A DNA stretch of 64,000 bases from Desulfobotulus pelophilus. GTDB taxonomy: Bacteria > Desulfobacterota > Desulfobacteria > Desulfobacterales > ASO4-4. Positions 16,694 through 26,679 of this stretch are shown piece after piece. Below the pieces are notes generated by a model. The model saw only the letters and a program-made list of their open reading frames with translations, searched no databases and was not told the DNA's origin. A program made the translations under genes and the position numbers. Each line of letters begins with the position of its first letter. Within the stretch, counting starts at the first letter, position 1. The stretch is from assembly GCF_026155325.1 (NCBI RefSeq), contig NZ_JAPFPW010000002.1, positions 310,001-374,000 on the forward strand. Reading direction: 5' to 3'.

Positions 16694-17938
16694 TCATCCC
16701 TGCTTGTCAAGGGCCTCTATTCGATCTGCCAGGGGCGGGTGGCTGTAATGAAAAAAAACATACAGCGGGTGGGGTGTGATATTGGCAAGGTTATCCTTTG
16801 CCATGCGTCGAAGGGCGTTTTGCAGCCCTTCGGGTGATCCGGTTATTTTTTTGGCAAAGGCATCGGCTTTGTATTCGGCCTTTCTTGAAAGGGCATTGGA
16901 TAAAGGAGCCAGAATAAGTGCAGCGGGTGTCCAGATGAGGGTAAGGAGGAACAGCCCTGTGTGGGCGCTGGGCTGCTGGAATCCAAAGGCTTCGTACAGC
17001 AGGGGCCATGAGATCAGCTGACCTGCGATAGAAAAAATGAGAAGAGAGATAATCGAAAAATAGAGAAGCTGCCGGGTAAGATGGCGACCTTTCCAGTGAC
17101 CGATTTCATGGGCAAGAATGGCAAGGATTTCATTTTCAGGGTGCTTGGTGAGTAAGGAGTCATACAGTACTATACGGCGGCTTTTTCCGAGGCCGGTCAT
17201 GTATGCATTGGTATGGGCTGTTCTTTTGGACGCATCCATTACAAGAATGTCTTTCAGGTGGAGCCCGGTACGCGAGCATAGGCAACGGATTCCTTCCCGC
17301 AGAGAACCTTCGGGCAGGGGGGTAAAGGTGTTGAAAAGCGGGGCGAGCCACGTTGGGTACACCAGAATCATGAGAAGCTGGAATCCCATGAAGAGGCAGT
17401 AGGCTGCCAGCCACCACAGATTGCCGGCAAACAGAAAAGCGGCAAGGATGCCTCCTAGAAGAATACCTCCGAGGATAAGGGAAAGGAGGAGGTTTTTGGC
17501 TTGATCAGACAGCCATACCTTTAGGGTTTTGGTGCTGAAGCCATGTTTTTTTTCCACTATGAAGTTATGGGCCCAGTCAAATGGCAGGCTGATAAGAAAA
17601 GAGGTAAGGCCGATACCACCGAAAAAAAACAGACCTGCCATAATGGGATGCAGGGAAAGCAGAAGGGTATCAAAGCCCTGAATAAGGCCTGAGAACAGGG
17701 CTGCGATGAGCAGGGTGTCTGCGCTGATCCGGTGAAAGGTGCTGAATCGATTCCGGTCCACACCATACCGGCGCATTTGTCTTATACTTTTTTTGTCAAG
17801 GGATCCTCTGAAGGCTTTGGGGATCCCATCGTTTTTTCTGGCCTGATGACTGTCATTGCACCAGACAAGGAAGTGCTCAAAGGCAGCTGCAATGAGGTAG
17901 GGCAGTAGAAAAAGGAAAAAAAGCGAACTGGTATTCAT
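16694..17938 (-). CDS. M48-family (Ste24/CAAX-type) membrane metalloprotease
   Basis: 414 residues with an N-terminal CAAX_prenyl_protease_1-like membrane region of several helices. The zinc motif HEIGHWKGRH follows (H277, E278, H281), and the downstream glutamate ligand is probably in SRKAEYKADAFA. The C-terminal NPHPLY-like segment, here TPHPLYVFFHYSHPPLADRI, is typical of the family. In bacteria these enzymes act in inner-membrane protein quality control. Length and architecture fit Ste24-like proteins better than the shorter HtpX. Single gene, convergent with the DMT transporter. Confidence 0.92.
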   Translation of the reverse strand: MNTSSLFFLFLLPYLIAAAFEHFLVWCNDSHQARKNDGIPKAFRGSLDKKSIRQMRRYGVDRNRFSTFHRISADTLLIAALFSGLIQGFDTLLLSLHPIMAGLFFFGGIGLTSFLISLPFDWAHNFIVEKKHGFSTKTLKVWLSDQAKNLLLSLILGGILLGGILAAFLFAGNLWWLAAYCLFMGFQLLMILVYPTWLAPLFNTFTPLPEGSLREGIRCLCSRTGLHLKDILVMDASKRTAHTNAYMTGLGKSRRIVLYDSLLTKHPENEILAILAHEIGHWKGRHLTRQLLYFSIISLLIFSIAGQLISWPLLYEAFGFQQPSAHTGLFLLTLIWTPAALILAPLSNALSRKAEYKADAFAKKITGSPEGLQNALRRMAKDNLANITPHPLYVFFHYSHPPLADRIEALDKQG

Positions 17939-18387
17939 GGGTGCTCCGTGGATGCAGATTGATTATAAGAAGGCCTGTAGAGATCTGGGAAAAATGCTTT
18001 CGGATCTTGTATAATAAATCAGGCTTCCGTATTTCCGGAAGGGTCAGATGACAGGTCCCTCTGGAACAACTTCATAAAAAAGTTTTTTTAGTGGAAAGCC
18101 CGCCTGAAAGCAATGTAAAAAGACGCTGGTTCTCCTCCGTGCAGCTGCCATGGAACGGAGAATGATACGGATGTTGCTGGGCTGCCGGTCTGTTTTTGAT
18201 TGTGAATTCTTTATGGGTAAAAAAGTACTCTTAGGAAGATTTTTTTATGCCGGTTTTTGCTTCATCTTGTACGCATAAAAAAATCATGATAGTATAACAG
18301 AATTGATAGAATACCCGGGTCGATATCTGCTCCGGGCATGCTTGTGGGAAAAAACTTTTGGAATGAAATGCTTGTGGTTTTTTTATT
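17939..18387. other. Long intergenic region with a stem-loop
   Basis: About 450 AT-rich bases between divergent genes. A stable hairpin lies at 18130-18162: TTCTCC and TCCGTG pair with CATGGA and GGAGAA across a two-base bulge, with the loop CAGCTGC. AT-rich stretches near 18200-18310 could hold promoters for the gene at 18388. I see no ORF with a ribosome site and no known RNA class. Confidence 0.4.
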
Positions 18388-18720
18388 ATGAAACAATATA
18401 TGGTCGATTCACTGCGGCTTGAAGATTACCGGAAACTGGAAGCCATACTGAAAGCCCGCTACGGAGTACCCCTTGTGGGCGGTGTTTACTGGGTACCTCT
18501 CCCTGAAACTATCTGTTCTCCCCTCCAGTTGGAACATGAGGAGTGCCGTCCCCATGTGGTTGCACTGGATCTGGAAGAAAACCGTCTTTGCTGTGAGTTC
18601 CTGATCCGTACCCGTAAAGCCATGCACTGTGGTTGTATGGGATATGCGGACACAAACCAGCGAGGATGGATTATGGATACTGTGGATGCTCTGCTGGAAG
18701 AGGCCTGCGTTATTGTCTGA
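18388..18720 (+). CDS. Hypothetical protein
   Basis: 110 residues, family not recognised. The cysteine-rich central part (HEECRPHV, NRLCCEFL, MHCGCMGY) and an otherwise soluble composition are all that can be seen. There is no good SD before the ATG, so the start is uncertain or initiation is weak. It stands alone after a 450-base gap and 150 bases before RNase J. Codon use is like the neighbours, which supports it being real. Confidence 0.55.
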   Translation: MKQYMVDSLRLEDYRKLEAILKARYGVPLVGGVYWVPLPETICSPLQLEHEECRPHVVALDLEENRLCCEFLIRTRKAMHCGCMGYADTNQRGWIMDTVDALLEEACVIV

Positions 18721-18874
18721 TTTCCTCCTGTTGTTATTCCTGCCCTGTCTTCAGGCATTTTCTTTTTTGTATAGATTCCGTTAATCGCTGACTTTCCTTT
18801 ATCCCGGCAGGCCTGTCCGTTTTGCTGGAGCCGGGTATATCTTGTACGCTAATCATTTCTGGAGATATGTTGCT

Positions 18875-20524
18875 ATGCTGAAAATAGTGCCTCTTGGCGG
18901 ACTCGGAGAAATTGGTCTGAACATGATGGTCTTTGAATATGAAGACGATGTGTTTGTGGTGGATGCGGGCCTTATGTTTCCGGAAGACTACATGCTGGGT
19001 GTTGACATTGTCATCCCTGATATGGAGTATCTCAAGGGGCTTTCCCATAAGATTAAAGCAGTTATCATTACCCACTCCCATGAGGATCATATAGGAGCCC
19101 TGCCCTATCTGCTCAGAGAAATCAGTGTTCCCGTCTATGGGACGCCTTTCACCATCGGCATGATCGAACACAAGCTTTCGGATTTTGATTATCCCATTGA
19201 TGCGGACTTGAAAAGAGTCCATCCGGGAGACGTGCTGGATATCGGAGTTTTTTCCCTTCGTTTTATCCGGGTCAGCCATAGTACGGTGGATGGGGTGGGG
19301 CTGGCGATCAGCACGCCTGTCGGCCTTGTTGTACATACGGGGGACTTCAGGATCAACCATAACTCCATCGATGGTATGATCACTGATGTGAATGCCTTTG
19401 CCCGTTGCGGTGAAGAAGGGGTTCTGGCTCTTTTGTCCGATTCCACCAATGTGGAAAAAAGCGGTTACACCATTTCCGATGAAACCGTGGGCCGGACTCT
19501 GGAACAGCTGATTCATGATGCACCGGGCAGGGTGATTGTGGCGCTTTTTGCTTCCAATGTAGCCAGAATTCAGCAGATCGTAGATATTGCAAGGAAAAGG
19601 GAAGCCCGTGTAGTAATCAACGGGCGCAGCATGGAGCTCAGTGTTCGGGTAGCCCGGGAACTTGGCTACCTGTCCATCCCCGAGGGTATGGAAATGGATC
19701 TCGGGGAAATGGGCCAGAACAGTGATGGTAAGGTGATTATGATTACCACGGGTAGCCAGGGTGAACCCATGAGTGCACTGTCGCGTATGGCGGAGGGTTC
19801 ACATAAGCAGATCCGAATCCGTAAAGGAGATACGGTTATTCTCTCCTCCAAATCCATACCCGGTAATGAAAAAGCCATAACAGCTATCATCAACAGCCTT
19901 TACCGTCGCGGTGCGAATGTCATTTACAATAAGATGGCGGAAGTTCATGTTTCTGGTCATGCTTTTCAGGAAGAGCTGAAGCTCATGATGAGTCTGACTA
20001 AGCCGAAGTATTTCATTCCCATTCACGGAGAATACCGCCATCTTGTGCACCATGCGAGGTTGGCCGTGGAAACAGGAATCCCATCGGAAAGGGTTCTGCT
20101 TGCGGAAAACGGACAGACCATCCTCTTTGACGGGCGGGGTGGGCGTATGGGCAATGTGGTACACACGGGAAGGGTGCTGATCGACGGTAAGGGGATCGGC
20201 GATGTGGGCCGCAGCGTGCTCAGGGAGAGACGGATTCTTTCAGAAGACGGTATCGCCGTTATCACCATGGTGATTGATCAGGAAACCGGAGTTGTGTTAT
20301 ATGGGCCGGAACTGGTTTCAAGGGGGTTTGTTTTCTGGACAGAGACAGGTCATGTCCTTGACGATGCGCAGTGTGTTATCCTGGAAATTGTTGAAGATGT
20401 GGGCCCTGAGGTGGCCAATAGGGTAGAGATCATCAAGGCAAGGCTACAGAAGGCCCTGCGCCAGTATTTCTATTTTACGATCCGGAGAAGGCCCATTATT
20501 CTTGCCCATATTTTTGAGGTCTAG
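18875..20524 (+). CDS. rnj: Ribonuclease J
   Basis: 549 residues, usual for RNase J. It is a beta-CASP metallo-beta-lactamase nuclease with 5'-3' exonuclease and endonuclease activity in mRNA decay and rRNA maturation. Motifs are PLGGLGEIGLN at the N-terminus, the metal motif HSHEDHIG (H67-H72 in THSHEDH), VVHTGDFR, LLSDSTN, TTGSQGEPMSAL and HVSGHA, then FIPIHGEYRHL. Start chosen at 18875 because GGAG lies 10 bases upstream and the protein then begins MLKIVPLGG, as in other members. It precedes ftsK by 10 bases, so the two are probably co-transcribed. Confidence 0.95.
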   Translation: MLKIVPLGGLGEIGLNMMVFEYEDDVFVVDAGLMFPEDYMLGVDIVIPDMEYLKGLSHKIKAVIITHSHEDHIGALPYLLREISVPVYGTPFTIGMIEHKLSDFDYPIDADLKRVHPGDVLDIGVFSLRFIRVSHSTVDGVGLAISTPVGLVVHTGDFRINHNSIDGMITDVNAFARCGEEGVLALLSDSTNVEKSGYTISDETVGRTLEQLIHDAPGRVIVALFASNVARIQQIVDIARKREARVVINGRSMELSVRVARELGYLSIPEGMEMDLGEMGQNSDGKVIMITTGSQGEPMSALSRMAEGSHKQIRIRKGDTVILSSKSIPGNEKAITAIINSLYRRGANVIYNKMAEVHVSGHAFQEELKLMMSLTKPKYFIPIHGEYRHLVHHARLAVETGIPSERVLLAENGQTILFDGRGGRMGNVVHTGRVLIDGKGIGDVGRSVLRERRILSEDGIAVITMVIDQETGVVLYGPELVSRGFVFWTETGHVLDDAQCVILEIVEDVGPEVANRVEIIKARLQKALRQYFYFTIRRRPIILAHIFEV

Positions 20525-20534
20525 GGAGACGCCC

Positions 20535-22802
20535 ATGCGGCGGGAGTTTACGGCACTTTTTCTTGTTTTTATGGCGGTTTTACTTCTGGGAAGTCTTGCA
20601 AGCTTTCATCCTGAAGATCCCTCCATTATCCGATCCGTTGGAGACACTCCGGTATACAACCATTTCGGCATTGTCGGTGCATGGATTTCGGGTTTTCTCC
20701 TTGGCTGTTTTGGCGCAGGTTCTTTCTGGTTACCCGTTCTTATCGGAGAAACCACATGGAGGGTGCTGCGAAAAAAAGAGCATCCTTTTTCACCGGGGGT
20801 CAGGGCGGCGGGCGGTTTTCTTCTGATACTTGCTACCGGAGCCATTCTGTCCGGGTCTTTCGTTCCGCAGGGCCGTTTTGCGGTTAACAGTCTTGTGGGC
20901 GGGTTGCTGCGGGATCTGCTGGAGCATTACGTGAAGGAGCAGGGAGCCCTTCTGGTTCTTGCTTTTCTTTTTGTTGCTGGATTCATGGTGGCCACAGGGC
21001 TTTCTCTGGGGCGCGTGCTGGCAGGCCTTGCCAGGTTGTGGGTTTGGGGTGTGCGGCTGTTTTTTGCCGGTATACGGGCTCTTTGGCTGTGTGTTCTCCG
21101 TTTTTGCAGCCTGCTGAAAGGTCTGGTTTTATGGTTAGGACAACGATTTTCCCTCCGAAAAAATGCTCCGGTGAGCAGTGCCGGATCTCTGCCTGTTTCT
21201 GTAGTGCCGCCACCGATGCCTCCGAAGGAGGTCGGGGGGCGTAAAGAAACACCTGTTATTACCTCCCGCATGCCTGTAAAGCTGAAAAGCCGTCCATGCC
21301 CGGTGCAGGAAGAACTCCCGGTTACCCGTTCCGAGGGTGTGTTCCGGCTTCCTCCCCTGGATCTTTTGGAGAAGGTTCCGGAGAGCAGCAGCCCCGTGGA
21401 TGAAGACTTTCTGCGTTCACAATCTGAAATACTTGAAAAAAAACTGGCGGACTTCGGGGTTGACGGCCGGGTTGTCACCGTAACACCGGGGCCTGTCATT
21501 ACAACCTTTGAGTATAAGCCCGCACCGGGTGTAAAAATCAGTAAGGTGACAAATCTGGCCGATGATCTTGCTCTGGCACTGAAGGCCATGAGCATACGGA
21601 TCATTGCGCCCATTCCGGGAAAGGCCGCCATCGGCATAGAAGTGCCCAATGCCGTGCGGGAGATGGTGCATTTCCGTGAGATCGTGGTTTCGGAGTCTTT
21701 CCGGAAGAGTAAATCGCCCTTAACCGTTTGTCTGGGTAAGGATATAGTGGGGCTTCCCGTTGCCGTTGAAATGGACCGTATGCCCCATCTCCTCATTGCC
21801 GGTGCCACAGGAGCAGGAAAAAGCGTGGGGCTGAATGTCATGATTACAAGTCTGCTTTTCAAAGCCTCTCCCGAGGAGGTAAAGCTGATCATGATAGACC
21901 CCAAGCGCATTGAGCTGTCTGTATATGATGGTATTCCCCACCTCATTACTCCGGTGGTGACAGATATGAAAAAAGCCACAGCGGCATTGTTTTGGGCCGT
22001 AAAAGAAATGGAGCGGCGCTATGAGCTCCTTGCAGGATTGAGATGCCGCAATATCGGTCAGTATAATGAAAAAGTCAGGGCTGTTCGGGAAGATCCCGGA
22101 AAATTACCGAATGAACCGGAAGAAGATTGTCTTCCTGAAAAGCTTCCTTATATTGTTATCGTAATTGATGAACTGGCTGACCTGATGATGGTGGCATCCA
22201 AGGATGTGGAGGTGGCTCTGGCACGACTTGCCCAGATGGCCAGAGCGGCGGGTATCCATATCATCCTTGCAACCCAGCGGCCTTCCGTGGATGTTCTGAC
22301 AGGAATCATCAAGGCCAACTTCCCCACGCGCATGGCTTTTCAGGTTTCTTCCCGTATCGATTCCAGAACCATTCTGGATACCTCCGGGGCGGAGGCATTG
22401 CTGGGTAATGGGGATATGCTGTTCATGCCTCCGGGGACGGCCCGCTTGCAGCGTATACACGGGGCTTATATAGGAGAAGATGCTCTGATGGGAGTGATTG
22501 CATTCCTGAAGGAGCAGGGGGAGCCGGAGTATCTGTCGGAAGTTACGGAAGCCTTTGCGGGTAATGGAGATGGAGACAGTGAAGGTGGTGGCGGGGATCA
22601 CGATGCCCGTTATGATGAGGCGGTGGCTCTGGTAGCCAGGAATCGTCAGGCTTCCATTTCCATGGTTCAGCGCCATCTCCGCATAGGTTACAACCGGGCG
22701 GCCAGAATCATAGAGGCCATGGAGCAGGAGGGCGTAATCGGTCCTGCTGACGGAGCTAAGCCCAGAGAGGTGCTGGTTCCTGCTTTTGACGAAATACCCT
22801 AG
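20535..22802 (+). CDS. ftsK: DNA translocase FtsK
   Basis: 755 residues. The N-terminal part holds about four to five membrane helices (residues 5-210), followed by a short linker, shorter than in E. coli FtsK. The RecA-like motor has the Walker A GATGAGKS near 423-430 and the Walker B VIVIDELADLMMV near 538. The C-terminal gamma winged-helix domain (about 686-750, with ARNRQASISMVQRHLRIGYNRAARI) reads KOPS-type sites. It moves chromosome ends at the septum and activates XerCD. The ATG at 20535 follows GGGAGAC, 10 bases after rnj. Confidence 0.96.
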   Translation: MRREFTALFLVFMAVLLLGSLASFHPEDPSIIRSVGDTPVYNHFGIVGAWISGFLLGCFGAGSFWLPVLIGETTWRVLRKKEHPFSPGVRAAGGFLLILATGAILSGSFVPQGRFAVNSLVGGLLRDLLEHYVKEQGALLVLAFLFVAGFMVATGLSLGRVLAGLARLWVWGVRLFFAGIRALWLCVLRFCSLLKGLVLWLGQRFSLRKNAPVSSAGSLPVSVVPPPMPPKEVGGRKETPVITSRMPVKLKSRPCPVQEELPVTRSEGVFRLPPLDLLEKVPESSSPVDEDFLRSQSEILEKKLADFGVDGRVVTVTPGPVITTFEYKPAPGVKISKVTNLADDLALALKAMSIRIIAPIPGKAAIGIEVPNAVREMVHFREIVVSESFRKSKSPLTVCLGKDIVGLPVAVEMDRMPHLLIAGATGAGKSVGLNVMITSLLFKASPEEVKLIMIDPKRIELSVYDGIPHLITPVVTDMKKATAALFWAVKEMERRYELLAGLRCRNIGQYNEKVRAVREDPGKLPNEPEEDCLPEKLPYIVIVIDELADLMMVASKDVEVALARLAQMARAAGIHIILATQRPSVDVLTGIIKANFPTRMAFQVSSRIDSRTILDTSGAEALLGNGDMLFMPPGTARLQRIHGAYIGEDALMGVIAFLKEQGEPEYLSEVTEAFAGNGDGDSEGGGGDHDARYDEAVALVARNRQASISMVQRHLRIGYNRAARIIEAMEQEGVIGPADGAKPREVLVPAFDEIP

Positions 22803-22876
22803 GTCTGCCATGGTACACCCGTGGCAATGCGGGATACGGTTGCATGAAAAACGTGCAAGGAAGGGGAGTTGTTTTT

Positions 22877-23521
22877 GTGTATAATACTGATCTGATTGAA
22901 CGGACAAAAGGTTTTATGGACCCGGAAGAAGGGGAGCGCCTTTTTCAGCTGGCGCTGGATGCAGGGCGTATGGGACCCTGCCTTGAAATAGGCAGCTACT
23001 GCGGGAAATCAGCCCTTTACATGGGGCCGGCTTGTCAGTCACATGGGGGGATTCTCTATTCCATTGATCATCACAGGGGCAATGAAGAGCAGCAGCCTGG
23101 AGAACTCTATCATGACCCGGAGCTGGTTGACCCCCGTACCGGCCGTATGGACACTCTGTTTTTTCTGCGGAAAGTTCTGGCAGAAGCGGAACTGGAAGAT
23201 ACGGTGGTCCCCCTTGTTGGCGGGTCAGACCACATTGCCCGTTTCTGGCATACTCCCCTTTCCCTTGTTTTTATTGATGGGGGGCACACATTCAAGGCGG
23301 CGTATACGGATTATGTGAGCTGGTTTTCCCATGTGCAGCCCGGTGGTTTTTTAGTGGTGCATGATATTTTTGAGCGTCCGGAGGACGGGGGGCAGGCTCC
23401 CTGGTATGTTTATGAAACGGCTAAAAAATCAGGTCTTTTTGAAGAGCTGCCCCGTACAAAGTCCCTTGGGGTGCTGCGGCGTTATCGGCCGGGGGAATTG
23501 CCTCCGGATCTTCCTGAATGA
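22877..23521 (+). CDS. Class I SAM-dependent methyltransferase
   Basis: About 214 residues. GPCLEIGSYCGKSALYM is a SAM-binding motif I of the Methyltransf_24 type. An acidic ILYSIDHHRG and LVFIDGGHTFKAAYTDY follow, then PGGFLVVHDIF, all typical of that group. The substrate is unknown. The GTG at 22877 is preferred because AAGGGGAG lies about eight bases upstream; an ATG at 22844 gives 11 more residues without a ribosome site. It follows ftsK by about 75 bases on the same strand. Confidence 0.8.
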   Translation: MYNTDLIERTKGFMDPEEGERLFQLALDAGRMGPCLEIGSYCGKSALYMGPACQSHGGILYSIDHHRGNEEQQPGELYHDPELVDPRTGRMDTLFFLRKVLAEAELEDTVVPLVGGSDHIARFWHTPLSLVFIDGGHTFKAAYTDYVSWFSHVQPGGFLVVHDIFERPEDGGQAPWYVYETAKKSGLFEELPRTKSLGVLRRYRPGELPPDLPE

Positions 23522-23739
23522 GCAGGGGGCGGGATGGCCGGAGTAGGGGTGAACATGGTCTGCATTGACAGATTCTGTGTATTTTGTTAGTTTATATAAG
23601 TTTTGAAAGTAAAATCTGAATGAAGTATGAACATTCTGACAGAAACTGACTGAACTGAATATCTGACCGGAGCGGATGGATATTTTGGTGGATGTTATTT
23701 TACAGTAAACGTTCCTACAAACGGATTGAATACAGACAC

Positions 23740-24411
23740 ATGAATGCTTTTCTGCGACCTGAACTTCCTTCTGAAAGCGGCTTTCCCATTGCAAGGGCCG
23801 GATACCCGTTTATTTTGATTTCCGTTTTTGTGACGGCCATTGCTGCCCTTGCTGGGTGGGCATGGCTGACTGGATTGGGGCTTTGCGCCAGCCTTTTCTG
23901 CTTCTGGTTTTTTCGTGACCCGGATCGTCTGATTCCGGCTGATCCGGAAGCCATGGTTTCGCCTGCCGACGGGAAAGTAATTGTAGCACAAAGGGTGGAT
24001 TCTCATCCTTATGGAGATGGGCCTGCATTTCAGATCAGTATTTTCATGTCTGTCTTCAATGTTCATGTGAACAGAATTCCCTTTGACGGTACTGTACGGG
24101 AGATTCGGTATCAGCCCGGGCGTTTTTTTAATGCCAGTCTTGACAAAGCGTCAAAGGATAATGAGCGGAATGCACTTCTCATAGAGACCCCGTCTTCGGT
24201 AAAATTCTGGACCGTGCAGGTGGCAGGCCTTGTGGCCCGCCGTATCATCTGCAGAGTACGGGAAGGTGATCAGGTATCAAGGGGCGTTCGTTTTGGGATT
24301 ATCTGTTTTGGATCCCGCCTGGATCTGTATCTGCCCGAAGGTTTTGCGTGCTCCGTCAAAGTGGGTGAGCGTGTGTCCGCTGGCACAACAACACTGGGGA
24401 GTCTGAGATGA
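23740..24411 (+). CDS. psd: Phosphatidylserine decarboxylase proenzyme (short form)
   Basis: About 223 residues, the short type of Psd. It decarboxylates phosphatidylserine to phosphatidylethanolamine. One or two N-terminal helices anchor it to the membrane. MVSPADGKV and FMSVFNVHVNRIPFDG are family motifs. The self-cleavage site that forms the pyruvoyl group is the Gly-Ser in CFGSRLDLYLP. The start is uncertain: the ATG at 23692 adds 16 residues and neither has a clear SD; 23740 gives the usual N-terminus. It overlaps pssA by four bases, so decarboxylase and synthase are translationally coupled, a common pairing. Confidence 0.92.
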   Translation: MNAFLRPELPSESGFPIARAGYPFILISVFVTAIAALAGWAWLTGLGLCASLFCFWFFRDPDRLIPADPEAMVSPADGKVIVAQRVDSHPYGDGPAFQISIFMSVFNVHVNRIPFDGTVREIRYQPGRFFNASLDKASKDNERNALLIETPSSVKFWTVQVAGLVARRIICRVREGDQVSRGVRFGIICFGSRLDLYLPEGFACSVKVGERVSAGTTTLGSLR

Positions 24412-25172
24412 AAAAAACAAATGGGATGTCCCGCGCCCGGAAGGGTGTGTATGTGCTGCCTAATATGTTAACTTCCATGAATCTTTTCTGTGGCTTTTAT
24501 GCCATTATCTCTGCCATCAACGGGCAGTACGAGACAGCGGCTATCTCTATTTTTGTCGCTATTGTTTTTGATATACTGGATGGCAAGGTGGCCAGGGCAA
24601 CCAATACAACCAGCCGATTCGGCATAGAGTATGACTCCCTTGCCGATCTGATTTCCTTTGGTCTGGCCCCGGGTCTGCTGATTTATCTCTGGGCTTTACA
24701 GCCTATGGGAAGGTTGGGATGGCTTGCTGCTTTTCTTTTCATGATCTGCGGAGCTTTGCGCCTGGCTCGTTTCAATTCCATGGTGGACGCGACTCCCGGA
24801 AGTGATTTTTCTGGTCTTCCCATTCCCGGAGCGGCGGCCATGGCGGCCACAACGCTGCTTTTGTGTGAACGAACGCTGGTAAGTTTTGTGGAATGGCCTT
24901 TTATTCCCATGATTATGCTGTATGCGCTTTCTTTTCTCATGGTAAGTAATGTCCGTTATAGCAGTTTTAAAAAACACAGCCTTTTCAAACGGTTTAACTT
25001 CCATGTGCTGGTGGCCTGCATACTGATCTTTGTGTTCATTGCTGCCGAACCACCGGTGGCCCTTTTTCTTATTTCCCTTATCTATGTTCTTTCCGGTCCC
25101 CTTGGGATGCTGAAGGGGCATAAGGATGAACCGGTAGAAGAGGTTTTGGGAGAAGAAAAGCTGGACAGCTGA
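24408..25172 (+). CDS. pssA: CDP-diacylglycerol-serine O-phosphatidyltransferase
   Basis: 254 residues. The CDP-alcohol phosphotransferase signature is complete: DG-x2-AR-x8-G-x3-D-x3-D in DGKVARATNTTSRFGIEYDS and the following LAD. About seven membrane helices. It makes phosphatidylserine in the inner membrane, the substrate of the Psd encoded just upstream with a four-base ATGA overlap. The membrane-bound type II enzyme is expected from this sequence. The terminator at 25198 ends the pair. Confidence 0.95.
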   Translation: MKKTNGMSRARKGVYVLPNMLTSMNLFCGFYAIISAINGQYETAAISIFVAIVFDILDGKVARATNTTSRFGIEYDSLADLISFGLAPGLLIYLWALQPMGRLGWLAAFLFMICGALRLARFNSMVDATPGSDFSGLPIPGAAAMAATTLLLCERTLVSFVEWPFIPMIMLYALSFLMVSNVRYSSFKKHSLFKRFNFHVLVACILIFVFIAAEPPVALFLISLIYVLSGPLGMLKGHKDEPVEEVLGEEKLDS

Positions 25173-25197
25173 TCAGAGAATAAGAGAGACAGGCAAG

Positions 25198-25242
25198 GAT
25201 CCATTCTTCAATCCTGAAGGAATTGGGAATGGATCTTTATTT
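25198..25242 (+). terminator. Intrinsic terminator after pssA
   Basis: The inverted repeat GATCCATTC (25198-25206) / GAATGGATC (25227-25235) is followed by a T-rich tail. It lies 25 bases after the pssA stop. Confidence 0.75.
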
Positions 25243-25432
25243 TTATAATTCTATCAGGTTCTGAGAATGGTGTATAAAAGACAGGCGGTCTGGTCCCTGC
25301 CGTCATTCGGGTGATTTTCAGGCCCGAAGAGTTTTATGGAACCTCCGGTTGGCCTTTACCAATAGTCTCTCTCTGCAAGCAGGCCGGACTTTATACCCCC
25401 TTGTTTGAAAACCGTAAGGAGTTTGCATTACC

Positions 25433-26455
25433 ATGTCCGGAAAACTTTTGAATGTTGCCGTTGCCGGTGCAACGGGTGCCGTTGGCAATGAAATGATCCG
25501 TGGTCTTGAGTCTCGTAACTTTCCCGTTAAGTCGTTGAAACTTCTTGCTTCCAGCCGTTCCGTTGGACGGACGTTGTCATTTCGGGGGCAGGATATAGCC
25601 GTGGAAGAGCTTACAGCAGATTCGTTTACGGGCGTGGATATAGCTCTGTTTTCCGCAGGCGGTGGACCGAGCCTTGCGTTTGCCCCCCATGCGGCAGCAG
25701 CGGGGTGTGTCGTGGTGGATAATTCCAGTGCCTGGCGCATGGACCCTGATGTCCCCCTTGTGGTCCCTGAGGCCAACCCGGAGGCTGTTGCTGGCTATGT
25801 GGGTAAGGGTATTATTGCCAATCCGAATTGTTCTACCATACAGATGCTGGTGGCATTGGCGCCCATTCATCGTACATACGGGCTGAAGCGCATTGTGGTT
25901 TCAACCTATCAGGCGGTGTCTGGTACGGGTAAAAAAGCCATTGACGAACTGTCCGTACAGACACAGGCTGTTCTTGACAGGGCAGATCCGGTATGCGGAG
26001 TGTATCCCCATCGTATTGCCTTCAATTGTTTGCCCCATATTGATGTTTTTCTGGAAAATGGGTATACGAAAGAAGAGATGAAGATGGTGAACGAAACCAG
26101 AAAAATTCTTGGGGACGCCACCATCGGTATCACGGCTACAACCGTTCGTGTGCCAGTTTTTTATGGGCATTCTGAAGCTGTGAATGTCGAAACCCGTATG
26201 CCCTTTGATATGAAGGATGTCCGGAACCTGCTTCGAGCTGCACCCGGTGTGCGTGTGGTGGATGACCCTGCGGGTAATGTGTATCCCATGGCCATTGATG
26301 CGACTGGCCAGGATGATACTCTGGTGGGACGTATTCGAAGGGATGAATCCATGGAGAATGCCATGAACCTTTGGATTGTGGCGGATAATATCCGCAAAGG
26401 TGCAGCCACCAACACCATTCAGATTGCCGAAATACTGGCTGAAAAGTACCTTTGA
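25433..26455 (+). CDS. asd: Aspartate-semialdehyde dehydrogenase
   Basis: 340 residues. It reduces aspartyl phosphate to the semialdehyde with NADPH, for lysine, threonine, methionine and cell-wall diaminopimelate. The dinucleotide motif VAGATGAVGNEM is near the N-terminus, the catalytic Cys is in ANPNCSTIQM, the active-site Gln is in STYQAVSGTGKKA, and the His is probably in VPVFYGHSEAV. ATG 25433 follows TAAGGAG. It is flanked by non-coding gaps of 260 and 224 bases and is probably a single-gene unit. A small hairpin (TGTCTTC/GAAGACA, 26556-26574) lies downstream. Confidence 0.97.
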   Translation: MSGKLLNVAVAGATGAVGNEMIRGLESRNFPVKSLKLLASSRSVGRTLSFRGQDIAVEELTADSFTGVDIALFSAGGGPSLAFAPHAAAAGCVVVDNSSAWRMDPDVPLVVPEANPEAVAGYVGKGIIANPNCSTIQMLVALAPIHRTYGLKRIVVSTYQAVSGTGKKAIDELSVQTQAVLDRADPVCGVYPHRIAFNCLPHIDVFLENGYTKEEMKMVNETRKILGDATIGITATTVRVPVFYGHSEAVNVETRMPFDMKDVRNLLRAAPGVRVVDDPAGNVYPMAIDATGQDDTLVGRIRRDESMENAMNLWIVADNIRKGAATNTIQIAEILAEKYL

Positions 26456-26679
26456 TATCTGTTCTTGTGAGAATTTTATTTTGAATAAGTACGGTTTTTA
26501 CTGTGTGGGATGCCTTCCATCGTGGGATCACTGACGGAGGCGTTTCTGAAACATATGTCTTCATTCTGAAGACAGTATCGGTGAAATATCAAAGAGGATG
26601 GAACTTCTTATCCGATCATGGCAGAAGTTTCATCTTCTTTTACTTAGGCTGTTGAACAAAGAAAACAGGAGTTTTTCCA

